A stretch of 64,000 nucleotides of DNA from Narthecium ossifragum (taxonomy: Eukaryota > Streptophyta > Magnoliopsida > Dioscoreales > Nartheciaceae), in contig OY986970.1 in the NCBI GenBank assembly GCA_963920575.1, forward strand, positions 24,244,114 through 24,308,113, in the 5' to 3' direction. The notes below the pieces were generated by a model, which was given only the letters and a program-made list of their open reading frames with translations, was not told the origin of the DNA and searched no databases. Positions 23,225 through 35,639 of this stretch are shown in pieces. Every line of letters begins with the position of its first letter. Positions within the stretch are counted from its first letter, which is position 1. Both the position numbers and the translations under genes were made by a program.

Positions 23225-23605
23225 AGATCGATCCTTTATTGAAGGAGGATCAATCCTGTGAAGTACATCAAGAACAAAGCCAATCAGGACAACAAGGATC
23301 GATCCTCACTATGGGAAGGATCGATCATTTTTGCGCATTTTCCAGTGACAGAGCGCAAGTTCTGAAGGATCGATCCTCACTATGGGAAGGATCGATCATT
23401 TTTGCACATTTTTCCAGTGACAGAACGCAAATTCTAGAGGATCGATCTTCACACACTGGAGGATCGATCTTCATCGGGGCGCAGCCAGAATTCAAGAAGT
23501 AAAAGATCGATCCTTTCCTAGAAGAGGATCGATCCTTCACGGGACCAGCGATCACACGAAGCGAAGGATCGATCCTCCACCCTATGAGGATCGATCCTTT
23601 TGTGC
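23225..23605. repeat. GATCGATC array in the nested Athila-like LTR
   Basis: About twelve GATCGATC/GATCAATC cores, mostly as AAGGATCGATCCTC. A unit of about 71 bases (from 23294 and from 23365) is duplicated in tandem. The array ends about 55 bases before the TATA box at 23660. Confidence 0.9.
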
Positions 23606-23659
23606 CAGCCGAGCAAAATCAATGGCCCAAATCTAATCCGAGTGGGGGAGGCTTGTTTA

Positions 23660-23668
23660 CTATAAATA
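23660..23668 (+). promoter_or_regulatory. TATA box of the nested LTR
   Basis: CTATAAATAGACCCC, a consensus plant TATA box, directly after the palindrome array. Confidence 0.7.
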
Positions 23669-26270
23669 GACCCCTTATGGGGGATTTGGGGGTTTTCTCT
23701 AAGCTTTCTCCAGCCCTTCTAGGTTTCTTACCCAATTGAGAGGAGGACTTCTTGGAGGGAATCCATGGGAGGGGAGCTTCATCAACCTCCATCCATGGAT
23801 CCAACCAAGATGAGTAGCTAACTTCCTATCTCTTGGGATTTCCATGTAGTTGTAGGATTCTTTTGTAGTTTTCCTAGGGTTTTTGATGTGTAGTCTTTGG
23901 GATTGATCTATTGTATGGATTTGAGCATTATTTCTCTATCTTTGTACATGGATTTCATATGTTGAATGGATGAATGCCTTTGTTTGGTATGAGTTAGGAC
24001 TTGTGCATGATAGGTGTTTGTTGTTATGCCCCAATGAGTTGGATGTGCTAGGAACACATCCAATGACATTGGGAGGATTACTAGCCCTAGATTAGAGATT
24101 AGGGATGCTAGAACCATCCCTATCTCTCTAATCAAAGGATCCATTCTATCTTTCTCTTGCATTGGATTCGAGGTGCTAGAACCATCTCGATCCAATGCCC
24201 GATTCCATGCAATATCTTTTTCTTGCGACGAATCGATCTTAATCGAAGGTTCGTTAGCGACGATAGAAGCTAATCACTCATTCGTCGACTTTGTGAATGT
24301 GATTATTTCCGGCGGATGATCCTAAACCGACTTCCGTTGAGCGATAAATGAGGCTAACCACCCACTTGTCGACTTCTTGATTTCGATCGTCCCAATTGGA
24401 TTACACACCTCAATTCCTTAGGAGGCTACATTAGAACCTACAATGAAATGGAGATCCCAAGACCTCTCTATATTAGTTATATTTCTCTTCCCTTAGTTAA
24501 TTACTTTAATAGTCATTAATCCAAAACCCAAATCATTTTAGCTAGTTGATTGGAGTTATCTATCGAGTACGTTAGTCAATTCTCATTTCCCTGCGAATCG
24601 ACCCGGACTCCCGCTAGCTACGTAGTAGTTAGTTAGGATTCAGTATAAATTGTAATCTTTGACGCCCTAGTCACTTTTAACGACGAGTGGTTTGGGCGCG
24701 TCACACCGCCTACCCCAGGATACGCATGCTGATGACCTTTGGTACCGTCAACAGTCATCCCTCTCAACCAAGCGCACCAACGCTGAAACAACAGGGGTAG
24801 GACCCAGGGCGATACGTAACTCCCTCTAATGATGAAACTGAGACTAAGCCTGGAACCTATGACGACCTCTACACCTCAATCAATATAACTGCAACCGACT
24901 AGACATTAACCTCAAATCATCATATTTATTATAACATACCAAAAACCTAGACCTTGCTAATCAATCTCGGTCCTAAAGCTAGATCCGAGCTTCCCGAGCC
25001 CCCAGATCGGCGATTAACACATCACCCACGCCTGGCCTAGGAATGCATCTAGTGCAAACAATTCATGTATGATCATACGCACATATAAGGGTTCATGGAT
25101 GCAACAATATGCCATGTATTATACAGGGCCAGGCGCAACACATAGTTCACCAAGGGTAAACATAGCATTGGTCTAGAGTAAGCGGATAAATAGGCGCTCA
25201 GGCCTACAAACGGGATACAACCCCGACTAAGCAATTTAACAATTATAATGATAATTTAACCAAAGCTTAGGGCGTACTTAAGGTCCATTTACTCTACACA
25301 TCCCAGGGGAGGCGCGACTCCCCTGGTTCAACCACAAGCCCCACACCAGCTTATACAGATAAAAATAACATATATATGAAATAATATTAAAATAATCGAT
25401 TTATCGAAATCAAACCAATTATACTATTAAGTTCAAAAAATCATATCTTTTAATCTAGCCGTCCGATCGACATGAAACGTGATATGCCTACTCAATGGCA
25501 TACCCCGAATCACATATCCCAAAATTGGATCAATCAAATAGACAGAACTGGACGAAAACCTACAATTTCAGTAAAAGCTCAGATTTGATAAACCGATCAA
25601 ATCCTTTAGAAAATAACATGGATTGAAACCGAAATTTGAATATCACTCCTAAATATCACTAGGATCATCTCCACCAAAAATGCACTCAATTAAATCACGA
25701 AAAACCACTTAATTTCTCAAATTAAGCTCATTGTCCTGTTTCAGCACAGACAACCCATTTAATTCACCAGAATTGTACCTAACTCCACAAATCATGAAAC
25801 CAGTTGCAATTGAAAGCCAACTCATAGATCAACAACTTTCATGTAGAAGACCAAATGAGATCATGCACGTACAACTCGTAAATCACGTTAGAACACCATT
25901 GTTTTAATTAATCCAGAAAATCCGAAAATAACATGAGGAAAAACTTACTTAAATCCCTATCAATTCAAAGCCAAATCCTACCAAACTCTTATCAAGTGTT
26001 AATCAAGCTACCAAGCATCATCTAGCATACTTTAATTGAAGAACAATCAAATAAACAACTCAATAACATCAAAACAAGGCTAAATGATGCATCCTACCTT
26101 ACTAAGCTAATTCCACATTAAAGTCCCAATTAAACCGTGTAGAGGAGATCTAGAGCAGCTCCTCTACCTCCTGACAGGCCTCCCAAGCCTTTGCTATTAG
26201 CTCCACTTCACGGACCAGAGGAGAGAAGAAGAGGGAAGAAGAAAAAAGAAAACAGGGGAGGGTCGTGGGT

Positions 26271-26395
26271 CTTATATAGACCCGAGCCCGATCGCCTGTG
26301 TCAGTTCGGCGTCCTTATCCGAACATGTCAAAGGCAGTGCCGACATTGATCCGATCGGTCACTCTCTACAGTGATCGATCGATCTGGGTTGACAG
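26271..26395 (-). promoter_or_regulatory. TATA box and palindromes of solo LTR 2
   Basis: TCTATATAAG on the minus strand (26280-26271), with GATCCGATCGGTC and GATCGATCGATC copies 60-120 bases upstream (26347-26395). Confidence 0.6.
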
Positions 26396-26663
26396 CTGTT
26401 CTAAAGACAGCTTTAGCACGCCCGAACTCAGATCTTTCGATCTCAAGTTCGCCTAAGGTTCTAACAAGCACAAATATAATAAATATGGATGTGTGTGCAC
26501 TACGTAGGTGTAAAATCAACAGTCAAAAAAATTTATCAAATTGCCATTGGGGTCCCAAAAGCAACAATGCGACGAACCAAATCGCGTTCGACGCGGAAAC
26601 AAGCCAACAAGGCACGGCCCTGACCTACACGGTCGAGTCAAGTTAGAGGAACGGGTCCTCACA

Positions 26664-27241
26664 AGCCGGAAGGTGAAGGAGAAGGGGATGAAGCCTCTTT
26701 AACGGGTCGAGGCCTTTAACGGATCAATTGGTGAAGGGGTAAGTGGGATTGATTGTCACGTGTTGGCAAAGGGTAAATAAGTGTGATTGATTGCCACGTG
26801 TCAGCAATCACTAATAGCCAACATTTATGTGGATTAGGATATCTTGAGGACAACGTGTGGTTGGCTGATAGCCAACTCCACCTTGGTTGGCTATATATCA
26901 CGACTCTTCCTAGATATCAGTGATATATAGCCAACCTGACGTGGCGTTCATAGCTGATCAACACGTGTCCCAATTTTGAAATTTACATCAATTTTGACCC
27001 GGTAAAACCCATCGCCCCTCTCCTTCCTTCTCCTTCCTTATCCTTCCTTCTCCTCCCAGAGGCTCGCAGGCGTTCATACCTTCTCCCGCGGGCTCTCCTC
27101 AACCGATCTCCCCTCCCCTTTTCCTTCCTTCTCCTGCGGGCTCTCCGAGGTCGATCGACGTTGTCAACGTCGGCCCGGCGTTTCGAGGGCGGTGCAGGTC
27201 CTTCGCATCGGAGTCGGCGTTGCCGTTGTTGCCGTTCGCGG
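26664..27241. other. Distal end of MULE copy A and zf-GRF upstream region
   Basis: Contains GGTTGGCTGATAGCCAAC and TTGGCTATATATCACG palindromes, and a GATATCTTGAGGACAACGTGT block that matches 36200-36220 at the end of copy B. It is therefore the subterminal end of copy A. Further right is a pyrimidine-rich stretch. No gene is seen. Confidence 0.5.
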
Positions 27242-29645
27242 TGTGAGGACCTGTCCCTCTACCCATGTGGCTCGTTGTAGACAACAATGGCAATTTGGTA
27301 AATTGTGCATTGTTGGTTTGTTTCACACCTGTGTATGCACACACTGACCTTGTTTGTGTTAGTGCTTGATTAGAATGGTTAGGTGGACCTGGGATCGGAA
27401 GATCCCAGCTCGGGTGCGCTGAAGCTTGCTTTTGGGCAGCTTACGGCCCTTGAGCGATCGATCGCTCCTAGGAGCGATCGATCGAACTCGTGAGCGAGTC
27501 GGTGGGTTTTTGACCCGTCGGAACGATCCAAGTGTTTTGGATCGATCCAGCCTGTCTCGGATCAATCCGACTTTGTGTGTGGGATCGATCGGGGTGGTGT
27601 CTTGGATCGATCCCTCTTAGTTAGAGCAGTTGGGTAGTTGTGCTTGGAGAAGACGGTCGTCGTCCTCCATTGTCAGAGGAGAGGACCTCTCCTTTCCTTT
27701 TTTCCCACCTTCCCCGACCTTCCCCGACCTTCCCCTTCTTTCTCCTTCTCTTTTTCCTTCTCTTCTTCTTCCTTCTTTCTTTCTTCTTCCCGCAAGCTCT
27801 GCTTGCTCTCTTTTCTTCCAGCAGCCCATCTTCTTCTCCTCCGTTCTCCCTCCTCCGGCCACCGTTTTGGGTGTTCTAAAGCTCGTTGGATTCGTGGCGA
27901 CGAGAGGAAGATCTCTGAAATGGTTTGGAAGATTTTTGGTGACTTATTAGCGGGGAATCAGCCGAGGATTAGCGCAGTTCGGTAGGTTTTTCTACCTACG
28001 AGAGTGTTTAATGGGTTTCTCTTAATCTAGCCGTTAGATCTTGATGAAATTGTGTTGTTGGATGTATGTTGCCTAGAATAATTTTTGGTTTAAGTTTCAT
28101 GATCTTTGGTTGAGTTTTTAGTAGGATTTATGCATGATTAACCTCGGATTTTCCGGTTTTTGCTGTTCTTGAAGAACAGCCGGCTTGCGGCGCGTTTTTC
28201 GATCGGTACATGTATTATCTTGGGTTGTGATGAGCATAAGAGTTGTAGATCTTTGAATCTACTCTCTAACCCAGTTGATTTCATAATTTTCTGATTTGTG
28301 TACGATTTGTTATGGTTTTCGCACGGGTGGGCTGCGTTGCAGCAAGCATTGGTAAGTTAGTTTTGATTAGCAGTTTTGATTAGTGTTTTCCTGTTAATCC
28401 CGCCGTTGGATGTTTATGGATTTTGGATATGTTGATCCTGGGATATAGATCTACTGGATTCTAAGTTGGATCTTGAATCCGACGTCGTTTGGACGTCGGA
28501 TCGACGGGTCAACTAGATGCTTGTAGAGAACGTTTTGGTGTTTTGAATATAATATTATAAGCTCAGATTATAATATTATATTTTTACTGTTCATCGAAGT
28601 TTTCGGAGTTGCTTCCCGTTGCAGGAGTCCACGGTTGATGGTCGTGGTACCGTCGTAATGCCGGGACCCGCTGCGGATCGGCTGGCAGCGGTTGGTAGTA
28701 CCGCTGCAGCGATTCGGTTGGACTTGTATGCTGCCTTGTCATATTGTTGCATGCCTATTCCTCTTGCTTGTGTATGTTCATAGCATGCATTCTCTGTTGT
28801 GCATTAGTTGTATGGTTAGGGCGTGGGTGATCTGTGGGTCGCCGTCCCGAGGCTGGAAGTTCGGATTTAACCCTAGAACCGGGGTTGGGTAGTTTGGTCT
28901 CGGCTCGAATTGTGGTGTCCAGTCAAACTTAATGATAGGCTTAGATGACTGGTATAAATGTTGCTTGATGATTATAGAGGTCGTGTCGGCCTTGAGTCGG
29001 ATGCTGAGGTGTAGCCCGTGTTCCACTGTGTTGACCCTTGAGTAGAGAGGTTGACTACTTAGCGGTGCTATTTCCCGCCTGCAGTGCCGTTCCCTACTTG
29101 TGGGCCAGCAGTGTTGTTTCCTGCTACTGAGTGTGACCAGACATGTGACCAGCTCGGCTGGAAGACCATGATCGTGGGTCTCAGGGACACGCGGTGGGGT
29201 TATGGGGCCCCTGTGTACACCCAGATCTTACTTGAGGGCGACACTCTTGTGTTCCCCTTCCTTCTGTGTGACGTAGTGTAGAACCCTACTGAGCTTTATG
29301 CTCACTCCTACCCGGGCTGCGTTTTGTAGGTGCAGGCGCCAGCTCTTCTTCAGTAGCCCCTACCGGGCATGTGTTTGGTGGCGCGGCGGCGTCTGGCGGT
29401 GTCTGAGGATCGGTGATCACTTTCTACACTTTTTGATGTATAAACTATTGTAACCCCTTTGAGGTTTTGGATTATTATATTATTTATGTTGAGGTTTGAA
29501 ATTATTGTACTATTCAAGGGTGCTTATGAACTGTTTAATGAAATCAGTAAGTTGGGGGGAACCCCTCGCCTTTATTTCCGCTTTTAGTTAGGTTCCGGTT
29601 CGCGTCGCCCGGCCCGGTTGGGCTTTCGCGGGTCGGGGCGCGACA
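27242..29645 (+). mobile_element. Long solo LTR 1
   Basis: 2,404 bp, starting TGTGAGGACCTGTCCC and ending GGGGCGCGACA, with a perfect 5-bp target duplication CGCGG (27237-27241 and 29646-29650). It carries a GATCGATC array at 27455-27612 followed by a long pyrimidine-rich leader. No TATA box is evident. It inserted upstream of the zf-GRF locus. Confidence 0.9.
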
Positions 29646-29800
29646 CGCGGGGAGGTAGAGAGATCGGGTCCTTCGCATCCTCCGCTTCGCCGACGTCTCT
29701 TCCCCTCTCGGGCCCCTTGGTCGTTCCGATCATTCACCCCGTTCCTCTTCGAGGCGTCGTGCGTGTGACTGGAGAGAAAGAGAGATCGTGAGGAGAGCCC

Positions 29801-29808
29801 AGCATATA
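29801..29808 (+). promoter_or_regulatory. Putative TATA box of the zf-GRF locus
   Basis: GCATATAAAACCCC followed by a GA/GC-rich leader with a possible donor (CACAGGTTAAT at about 30139). The next acceptor-like site lies just before the ATG at 30787. The transcription unit is inferred. Confidence 0.4.
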
Positions 29809-30786
29809 AAACCCCTTTAGTTAGCCTTTTCTCCCATTAGGGCACGGCTGCGAGAGAGATCGAGAGAGAGAAGAGAGGTGAGCGGCGACCCGATCGGGTA
29901 AGAGAGGGAGACAGCGGCCAGAGGAGAGATCGCCGGCGGCGACCGTGGTCGGAGGAGACCGCGACTTGAGGGGATCACGAACGACTGCGAGCTTGTGGGC
30001 GATGGCTACTGTGACTCCGATCTCCCGTCGCTGACCAAGTCCTGGGTCTCCCTCCCTCTTCCCGGCGCTCTCCCAGTCAATATCTCGCCGGAACGCCGTC
30101 CCGACCTCGCCTATTGCCGGAACCCCAACGCCCACGCACAGGTTAATTACTTCAATTTTGTTACCTATGTGGTCTCTTCTGTCCTCCGCTCTCGCTCTTC
30201 CCTGTTATTTTTTGTTGTTACTTGCCCCCACTGCCGGCCGATCGGGAAGATCGCGCGGCTCAAGTGCGTCGCTGGGTGTATTCTTCAGCATTTTTGCTGA
30301 TTGATGCGCTGCATTCCCCTTTGGTAATAGGTGAATTTGCTGGGAGGAATACTAGATCTGCAAGTTCAGTTGGTGAAATTTATGAGTATTTGACATTTTT
30401 GTAATCTAAGTGATTAATCGAGATGCCAAAACTTGAAGGCATCTCATTACAGTAGATGTTAATTAAATTTTTGTAGATCACTAATATGAGACAACTCGAG
30501 ATAGTTCACTTTTCTCTCCCTAGTCTTAAATCAGTTTGAACACATCCTGCCTAACATATTTTGATAATTTTGATATGATTATTGCTCATATCTGTAGTCT
30601 TAAATCAGTTTGAACTCTACTATGACAACAACCTTAGTATAACATGTAGTTCTGTATTTCCTTTGTAAGCTCAAGTTCATAGGACAAAGCGGTCAAAGTT
30701 ATTTGATAATCATGATATTCGTTGGAAATTCTTACTATTATGCTTAGTTTTATCTATTGTTTACTATTCTTGTAATAAAATGAAGG

Positions 30787-31117
30787 ATGTCGCAATCGTC
30801 GTCATCTGCATCTCCTCGGCCGTTTACGTTAAGGTGTAAATGTGGGTTCAACGTTGTGCGGCGAACCTCCGGCACTTTGAAAAACCCCGGTCGCATCTTT
30901 TACGCGTGTTCGAATCGTCGTGATGGTTGTGGTTTTTTTTATTTGGGAAAACATTCTATGTTCCGCTCCCGAAGCATGATCAAACGCTAGTGAAGTCACG
31001 GAGGACACATTGGGCCTTAAAGTCCAAGTGATGCGCGACCAATTATGTGAAATGCGCATCGTCACTTGGATTCTAGTTGTTGTGGTAACGGCAATTTTTG
31101 TAAAAATCTTTTTGTAA
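30787..31117 (+). pseudogene. zf-GRF membrane-anchor protein, broken
   Basis: ATG at 30787 (MSQSSSSASPRPF) opens a GRF-type zinc finger with all four cysteines: CKCGFNVVRRTS, NPGRIFYAC and DGCGFF. A run of eight T near 30935 shifts the frame. The continuation lies in the next frame, with one TGA at 30977-30979, then a LGLKVQVMRDQLCEM coiled segment and a C-terminal transmembrane helix (IVTWILVVVVTAIFVKIFL) before TAA at 31115. GRF finger plus coiled coil plus C-terminal anchor is a common small plant architecture whose function is unknown to me. The frameshift and the stop make it a pseudogene unless splicing avoids both. Confidence 0.7.
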
Positions 31118-31860
31118 CTGATGTACATGTGCTTTGTGATGACACTGTTTTATTAAGCTTGTGATTTTATGATCTTATGTTTGCTCTTTTAAGTGGTCTT
31201 TTGGTGGTCAAAATTGATTATACAAATGAATGAAATGTGTGGACTGCTACTTACTTTCCTGATTAAAAGAAAGAAGCTGGTCCACCTTCGTGGCTTCAAC
31301 CTTTCAAATTAGACAGTAGACAACAGCGTGTCAATCGATACAATGCTTGTCCACATGCATGTAGTTAGCTAAGCACCCTAATTTCCACTATACTTTTACA
31401 TGGTAAAATCTGTGACAAGGAATCTCACACCTCTGGAACCTTGTAAACATCAACACACATCTAAGTAGAGGAAAGCCCATAATACTTCCAATCTAGTCCT
31501 CAGCAAGCTATAGAAGTAAAGCAGGTTTCTTGTTCTTGGTTGGCGTTGCCCCAAGAAGAAATGCAGAGCTTGTTGTATCTCGACACATGAACTCCGAGCA
31601 AACTCCACGGCTCAAATTCAACACTCAAATTTGGAATCGGCCCGACGGTGGACTATTAACTTAACTATAGCAGCTTATATTCTGTCTCAAATTTGAGCCG
31701 TGTTACTGTCTAATTTGGAATCAGCCATGTTACTGTCTAATTTGAGAGAAACTATAGCAGCTTATATTCTGCTCATCCACCTTTCCTTTGTACATATTTG
31801 GAGAAAATTTTTACAGCATTTTCTTTGTATCTTTGATATAGCATCAAGTGCATACAATTG
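31118..31860. other. Intergenic, no gene seen
   Basis: AT-rich. A TATAGCAGCTTATATTCTG block is duplicated near 31665 and 31752. Homology to MULE copy A begins around 31870. Confidence 0.4.
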
Positions 31861-32257
31861 TTTGAAATAATAGAACAACTATTCACTCACACATTTACTC
31901 CATCACAAAATACGAGGTACACCCTCCAAACATTCAATCAAATATACAAATGAGGAGGTACTCACTCCAACTCATTCACAATTGTAATCAACTTCCTCTC
32001 AAAATAAGAAGTATGTCACTCACACATTTACTCCATCACAAAATTAGAAGTATGTCACGTTTATCACAATTCTCCATCACTGTCATTATGAAACGACTCA
32101 TACATGCTTCTCTGTTGGAATTCCTACATGAAAAGCATTTAAATTATATAATTCATGAATGACCAAATTCTACTGTATCCACTACAACTAAATAAGTGTC
32201 TCTAAGATGAAAGCAGCACCTCTAAGATTAAATGAATCATTGAAATCTAACAACCAA

Positions 32258-32845
32258 ACTTACATAATTATATTGGGGATAACTGGAACCAGCGCCAACA
32301 TGAGACAGATCATGCACTTGTGGTTCCAATCTCTGTAGAATTATAACATGATTTCGTGACAACATCTAATAAATAACAAGTGATGTAAAAATTAAAAACT
32401 TACATAATTATTTGGCGGTAGAGTGGACCCAACGCCAACATGAGATAGATCATGCACTTGTGGTCCCAATCTTTGTAGAATTAAAACATGATTTCATGAT
32501 AACATCTAATAAATAAGAAGTGATGTAAAAATTAAAAACTTACATAATTATTTGGCGGTAGAGTGGACCCAACGCCAAAATGAGACAGATCATGCACTTG
32601 TGGTCCCAATCTCTATAGAATTAAAACATGATTTCTTGACAACATCTAATAAATAACAAGTGATGTAAAAATTAAACAAACTTACATAATTATATTGTGG
32701 ATAACCGGACCCAACGCCAACATGAGGCAATTCATGCATTTGTGGTCTCAATTTCTGTATGCCAAAAAGTGATTGTGACCTCTGTACAATTATAAGATGA
32801 TTCAGTGACATCATTGGATAAATAACAAGTGAATATATAAATTTA
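32258..32845 (-). repeat. Four-fold tandem exon/intron repeat in MULE copy B
   Basis: Units of 140, 140, 142 and about 140 bases. Each holds one short exon with donor GTAAGT on the minus strand. The exons are 32686-32781 (96 nt), 32544-32612, 32404-32472 and 32264-32332 (69 nt each). All lengths are multiples of three, and each exon encodes a variant of RLGPQVHDLSHVGVGS followed by ..YPQYNY or LPPNNY. Acceptors are CAG or TAG, except the 32472 copy, where CAG has become CAA. Confidence 0.8.
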
Positions 32846-34990
32846 CTAGTTTATGTCAATTTTAATAGTATAGGCAATGTAGACACACCATGTTCATGCT
32901 TTCTTGTGTGCCAAAAACCTCCGGTGTCGGTGTTATTGATTGATTCACATCACCAGATTGTTTATCTCTTTTAACCTGCAATTTAAATCAGGATAATCAA
33001 ATCATGCCAAGGTTAGCTATAACATAATCGAAGTTTGTGTATAAACATATAGTTTTGTGCTTACATTTTGCTTCTTCCCCTTGAGTTTAAGGCTACTGAC
33101 AACCTTGTCCACTTTCGATTCTTTTCTTTTTTCTGGCGGCCTTCCCTTGCCTCACACTCTAAGAGGACTATTAACTCTAACCTCATTAAAACCTTTGTCT
33201 TCAAAGCTTGACATTGCTTCTGGAGGAATTCCATGATTACCATCGCTCTCACCTTCAGTGTATGTGATAGACAATTTATGACACAAGTCCGTTAGGCCAT
33301 CCAACGCTATGGCGCACCTCTTATCTGTTTATACACCCATGTCTGCTGTCTCACTGAACTTTGAAAACATCATGTCGTATCGTTGCATTTCAGGTGTAGG
33401 GTCTAACCCACCGTAGCCCACTCTCATCCGTGAATGACGCCGAGGAATATCCTTTCTCCACCTGTTTAAGATGTAACGATATGGCATGTGGAATATCTTC
33501 TTATATTGCATGACAGTTATTGCATGACGGCACAATATACCTCGATGCTCAAATAGTCAACATTGACAATATATTTGACACCCGGACTCCACATAGCATA
33601 CATTGATTTTTCTGCATCTTTCTGAATCAGGATTCATCTCTTCTATGACAAAAAGAGCTGCACCTTCTTGATTGTCAATATGTAACACCTGACAACATGT
33701 TTTGCGTCTTACCTCTTCCTGAAAATCTTTGAATTTGGCAATTGTATAGACTTTTTGTAACTGTTTTTCAAATGTAAATTTTGTAATGCAAGGAATATTC
33801 TTGTGGAATGATATGTAATCTGCATGCGTTTCCTTTTCCACTTTACTTCGTAAAGCATTATCATAATGTTCAACAAACTGTTTGAGTGAAGTCTTCGAAT
33901 TAACAAAACCATCAAAGAACGCATTCATACTCTCACTGCGTTGTGTAGTAGACATTCCTGCCTAAAAAGTGTCCTTGACAAAGACTGGGATCCATCGTTG
34001 TCTATCTTCATAGAGTTCTCTCAACCAATCATTGCCTCCAAGCTCATATTCCTCGATCATACTTTCCCATTTGTCCTCAAATTCATATATAGTCAATGAA
34101 TCATAAACAACATTCAACAAAGATGATATGATAGCATCATATTTACCACCATATCCACGGAGTTTCTCTGTCACTTTCTTCAGTATATGCCACAAAAACC
34201 ATCGATGCCTGCTTCTTGAAAAAACTATCTCCACTGCTTTAGTGATTGCACGATCCTGATCCGTAATTATAGCATTTGGATGGTCGGACATGCATGTAAC
34301 CCAACTCTCAAACAGCCAGGTGAAGGACTTTGTATCCTCAGTGGATAACAATCCACATCCCAGGAGAATTGATTGCCCATGATGATTCACTCCTACAAAT
34401 GGAGCAAACGGCATGTCATATTTATTAGTGAGATAGGTGGTATCAAAGGTTATCACATCTCCAAAGTATTCAAAGGCTGCCCTGCTACGCGCATCCGTCC
34501 AAAACAAATTCTGAATCCTAGAGTCATCATCAAGATCAAAATGATAGAAGAAATTTGAATTCTTTGCATGCATCTTTTGAAAATAAGCAAAAACTGCCTT
34601 GGCATCACCTTCACCTAGCCTGAGACGCATGGCCTTACTAATATGGTTTCGACAATCCCGCTCTCCAAATGTTAAATTTTCATACCCACCTGCATCAACC
34701 ACAAATGTATTGAAATTCCGACACATTAGAATGCCAGCCTGATCATTTAATTCGAGCCTTCTTTTCGCTTTTCCATCTATGATCTTGTTACATGGGAAAA
34801 ACCTTGCTTTAGAAGGGTTAAGTGCATGGTTATGTTCTGTTACGATTGTGAGGACTACCAATCTCTCATCAGCACCTACTGAAGCATGCAACCTAGCATG
34901 ACAATCTGTCTTACATGTGGGCTGCATCTGTAGTGTGTTATTTGCATTTGATTGTGCTTTTCTTGGGTCATAATCTCTAACCTTGTGACT
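32264..34990 (-). pseudogene. FAR1-related MULE transposase, copy B
   Basis: In coding order: a remnant of the FAR1 domain (DYDPRKAQSNANNTLQM, TCKTDCHARLHASVG, VTEHNHALNPSKARFF); the MULE transposase core (33962-34927) with VITFDTTYLTNKYDMPF, NAIITDQDRAITKAVEIVF and HILKKV; then STTQRSESMNAFFDG; a SWIM-type zinc finger with CQC and LFEHRGILCRHAITV; and a Lys/Arg-rich tail. The first half of the FAR1 domain is deleted. In-frame stops occur at about 33963 (TAG), 33557 (TGA), 33330 (TAA) and 33164 (TGA), all explicable as C-to-T or G-to-A transitions. Small C-terminal exons follow (from 32975, then the repeated exons). The DDE Asp residues seem intact but the gene cannot produce a full protein. 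Confidence 0.85.
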
Positions 34991-35639
34991 AACATGAACA
35001 TAAATAACATAGAAGATAAGACATCAATATGTTGAAATCGAAGCTAAAAACAGAACTCAATAACAAGAATTGCTACATCTATTATTAGTATTCCACTTGA
35101 AATAAACTGCATTATAATTGAAATAGAACTCTTGAAATGGTGCATACTATACATAGATGCTGAAAAACTGACATGTTTTAACTAGGAAATAAAAAATGTT
35201 TCAATCGTAAAGCACCAGCAATCATTCAATCGGAGAAAGGAAATCCAACAATTTTTTTCCATCGGAGGGCACCGACAATCACCAAAAATCCAAAAAAAAG
35301 CACGAAACCATAACAAGAAAGAAATTTTTTTCCCCATACCTGAGGTCGATGTCGATCAGAGAGCACCGACAGCACTGCGGTGGAAGTCGTTTGCCAGAGA
35401 TTGATGGAGGTTCAAGCCGGACGCCGGGTGGAGGCCGTCCGCGGTGGAAGCCGTCCGCCGCTCACCAAGATCGATGGAGGGTTTGGCAAGCAACTTCGTT
35501 GCAAGCGCCGGGAGCGATGGAGAAGAGCCGCTGCGAGCTAGATCAATGGAGGAGCCGCTGCCGCCGATGGAGGAGGGGTGATGGCTAGAACGATGGAGGA
35601 GCCACTGCCGTCGATCATCGAAAAGGTGATGCCTACATC

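Larger units (their letters stand above)
23057..24703 (+). mobile_element. Athila-like solo LTR nested in solo LTR 2
   Basis: 1,647 bp with target duplication CACCG at 23052-23056 and 24704-24708. It begins TGATAAGACGTGAAAAGTGC, which matches the 5' end of the full Athila LTRs read in the other orientation, and ends with a CGACCCGGACTC...GTCA tail that parallels the other Athila LTR end. It is a different subfamily: the body is not alignable by eye. Confidence 0.9.
22584..26663 (-). mobile_element. Long solo LTR 2 (interrupted)
   Basis: Starts TGTTACACCCCGACTC and ends ACGGGTCCTCACA. It is flanked by AGTCG (22579-22583) and AGCCG (26664-26668), a 5-bp target duplication with one transition. 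After removal of the nested LTR at 23057-24703 it is about 2.4 kb, like solo LTR 1 (27242-29645), whose ends are the inverse of these. A TATA box (TCTATATAAG, minus, 26271-26280) and GATCGATC palindromes (about 26340-26395) mark its promoter. There are no internal genes. The Ty3/gypsy assignment is inferred from length and duplication size only. Confidence 0.85.

Noticed and set aside
27617..27985. Overlapping Ser/Pro/Phe-rich frames on both strands
   Set aside because: Polypyrimidine tract in the leader part of solo LTR 1; three frames open at once.
29995..30300. Possible protein-coding exon
   Set aside because: No recognisable domain, no ATG in a good context, and an alternative frame is interrupted. 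Better seen as the 5' leader of the zf-GRF locus.
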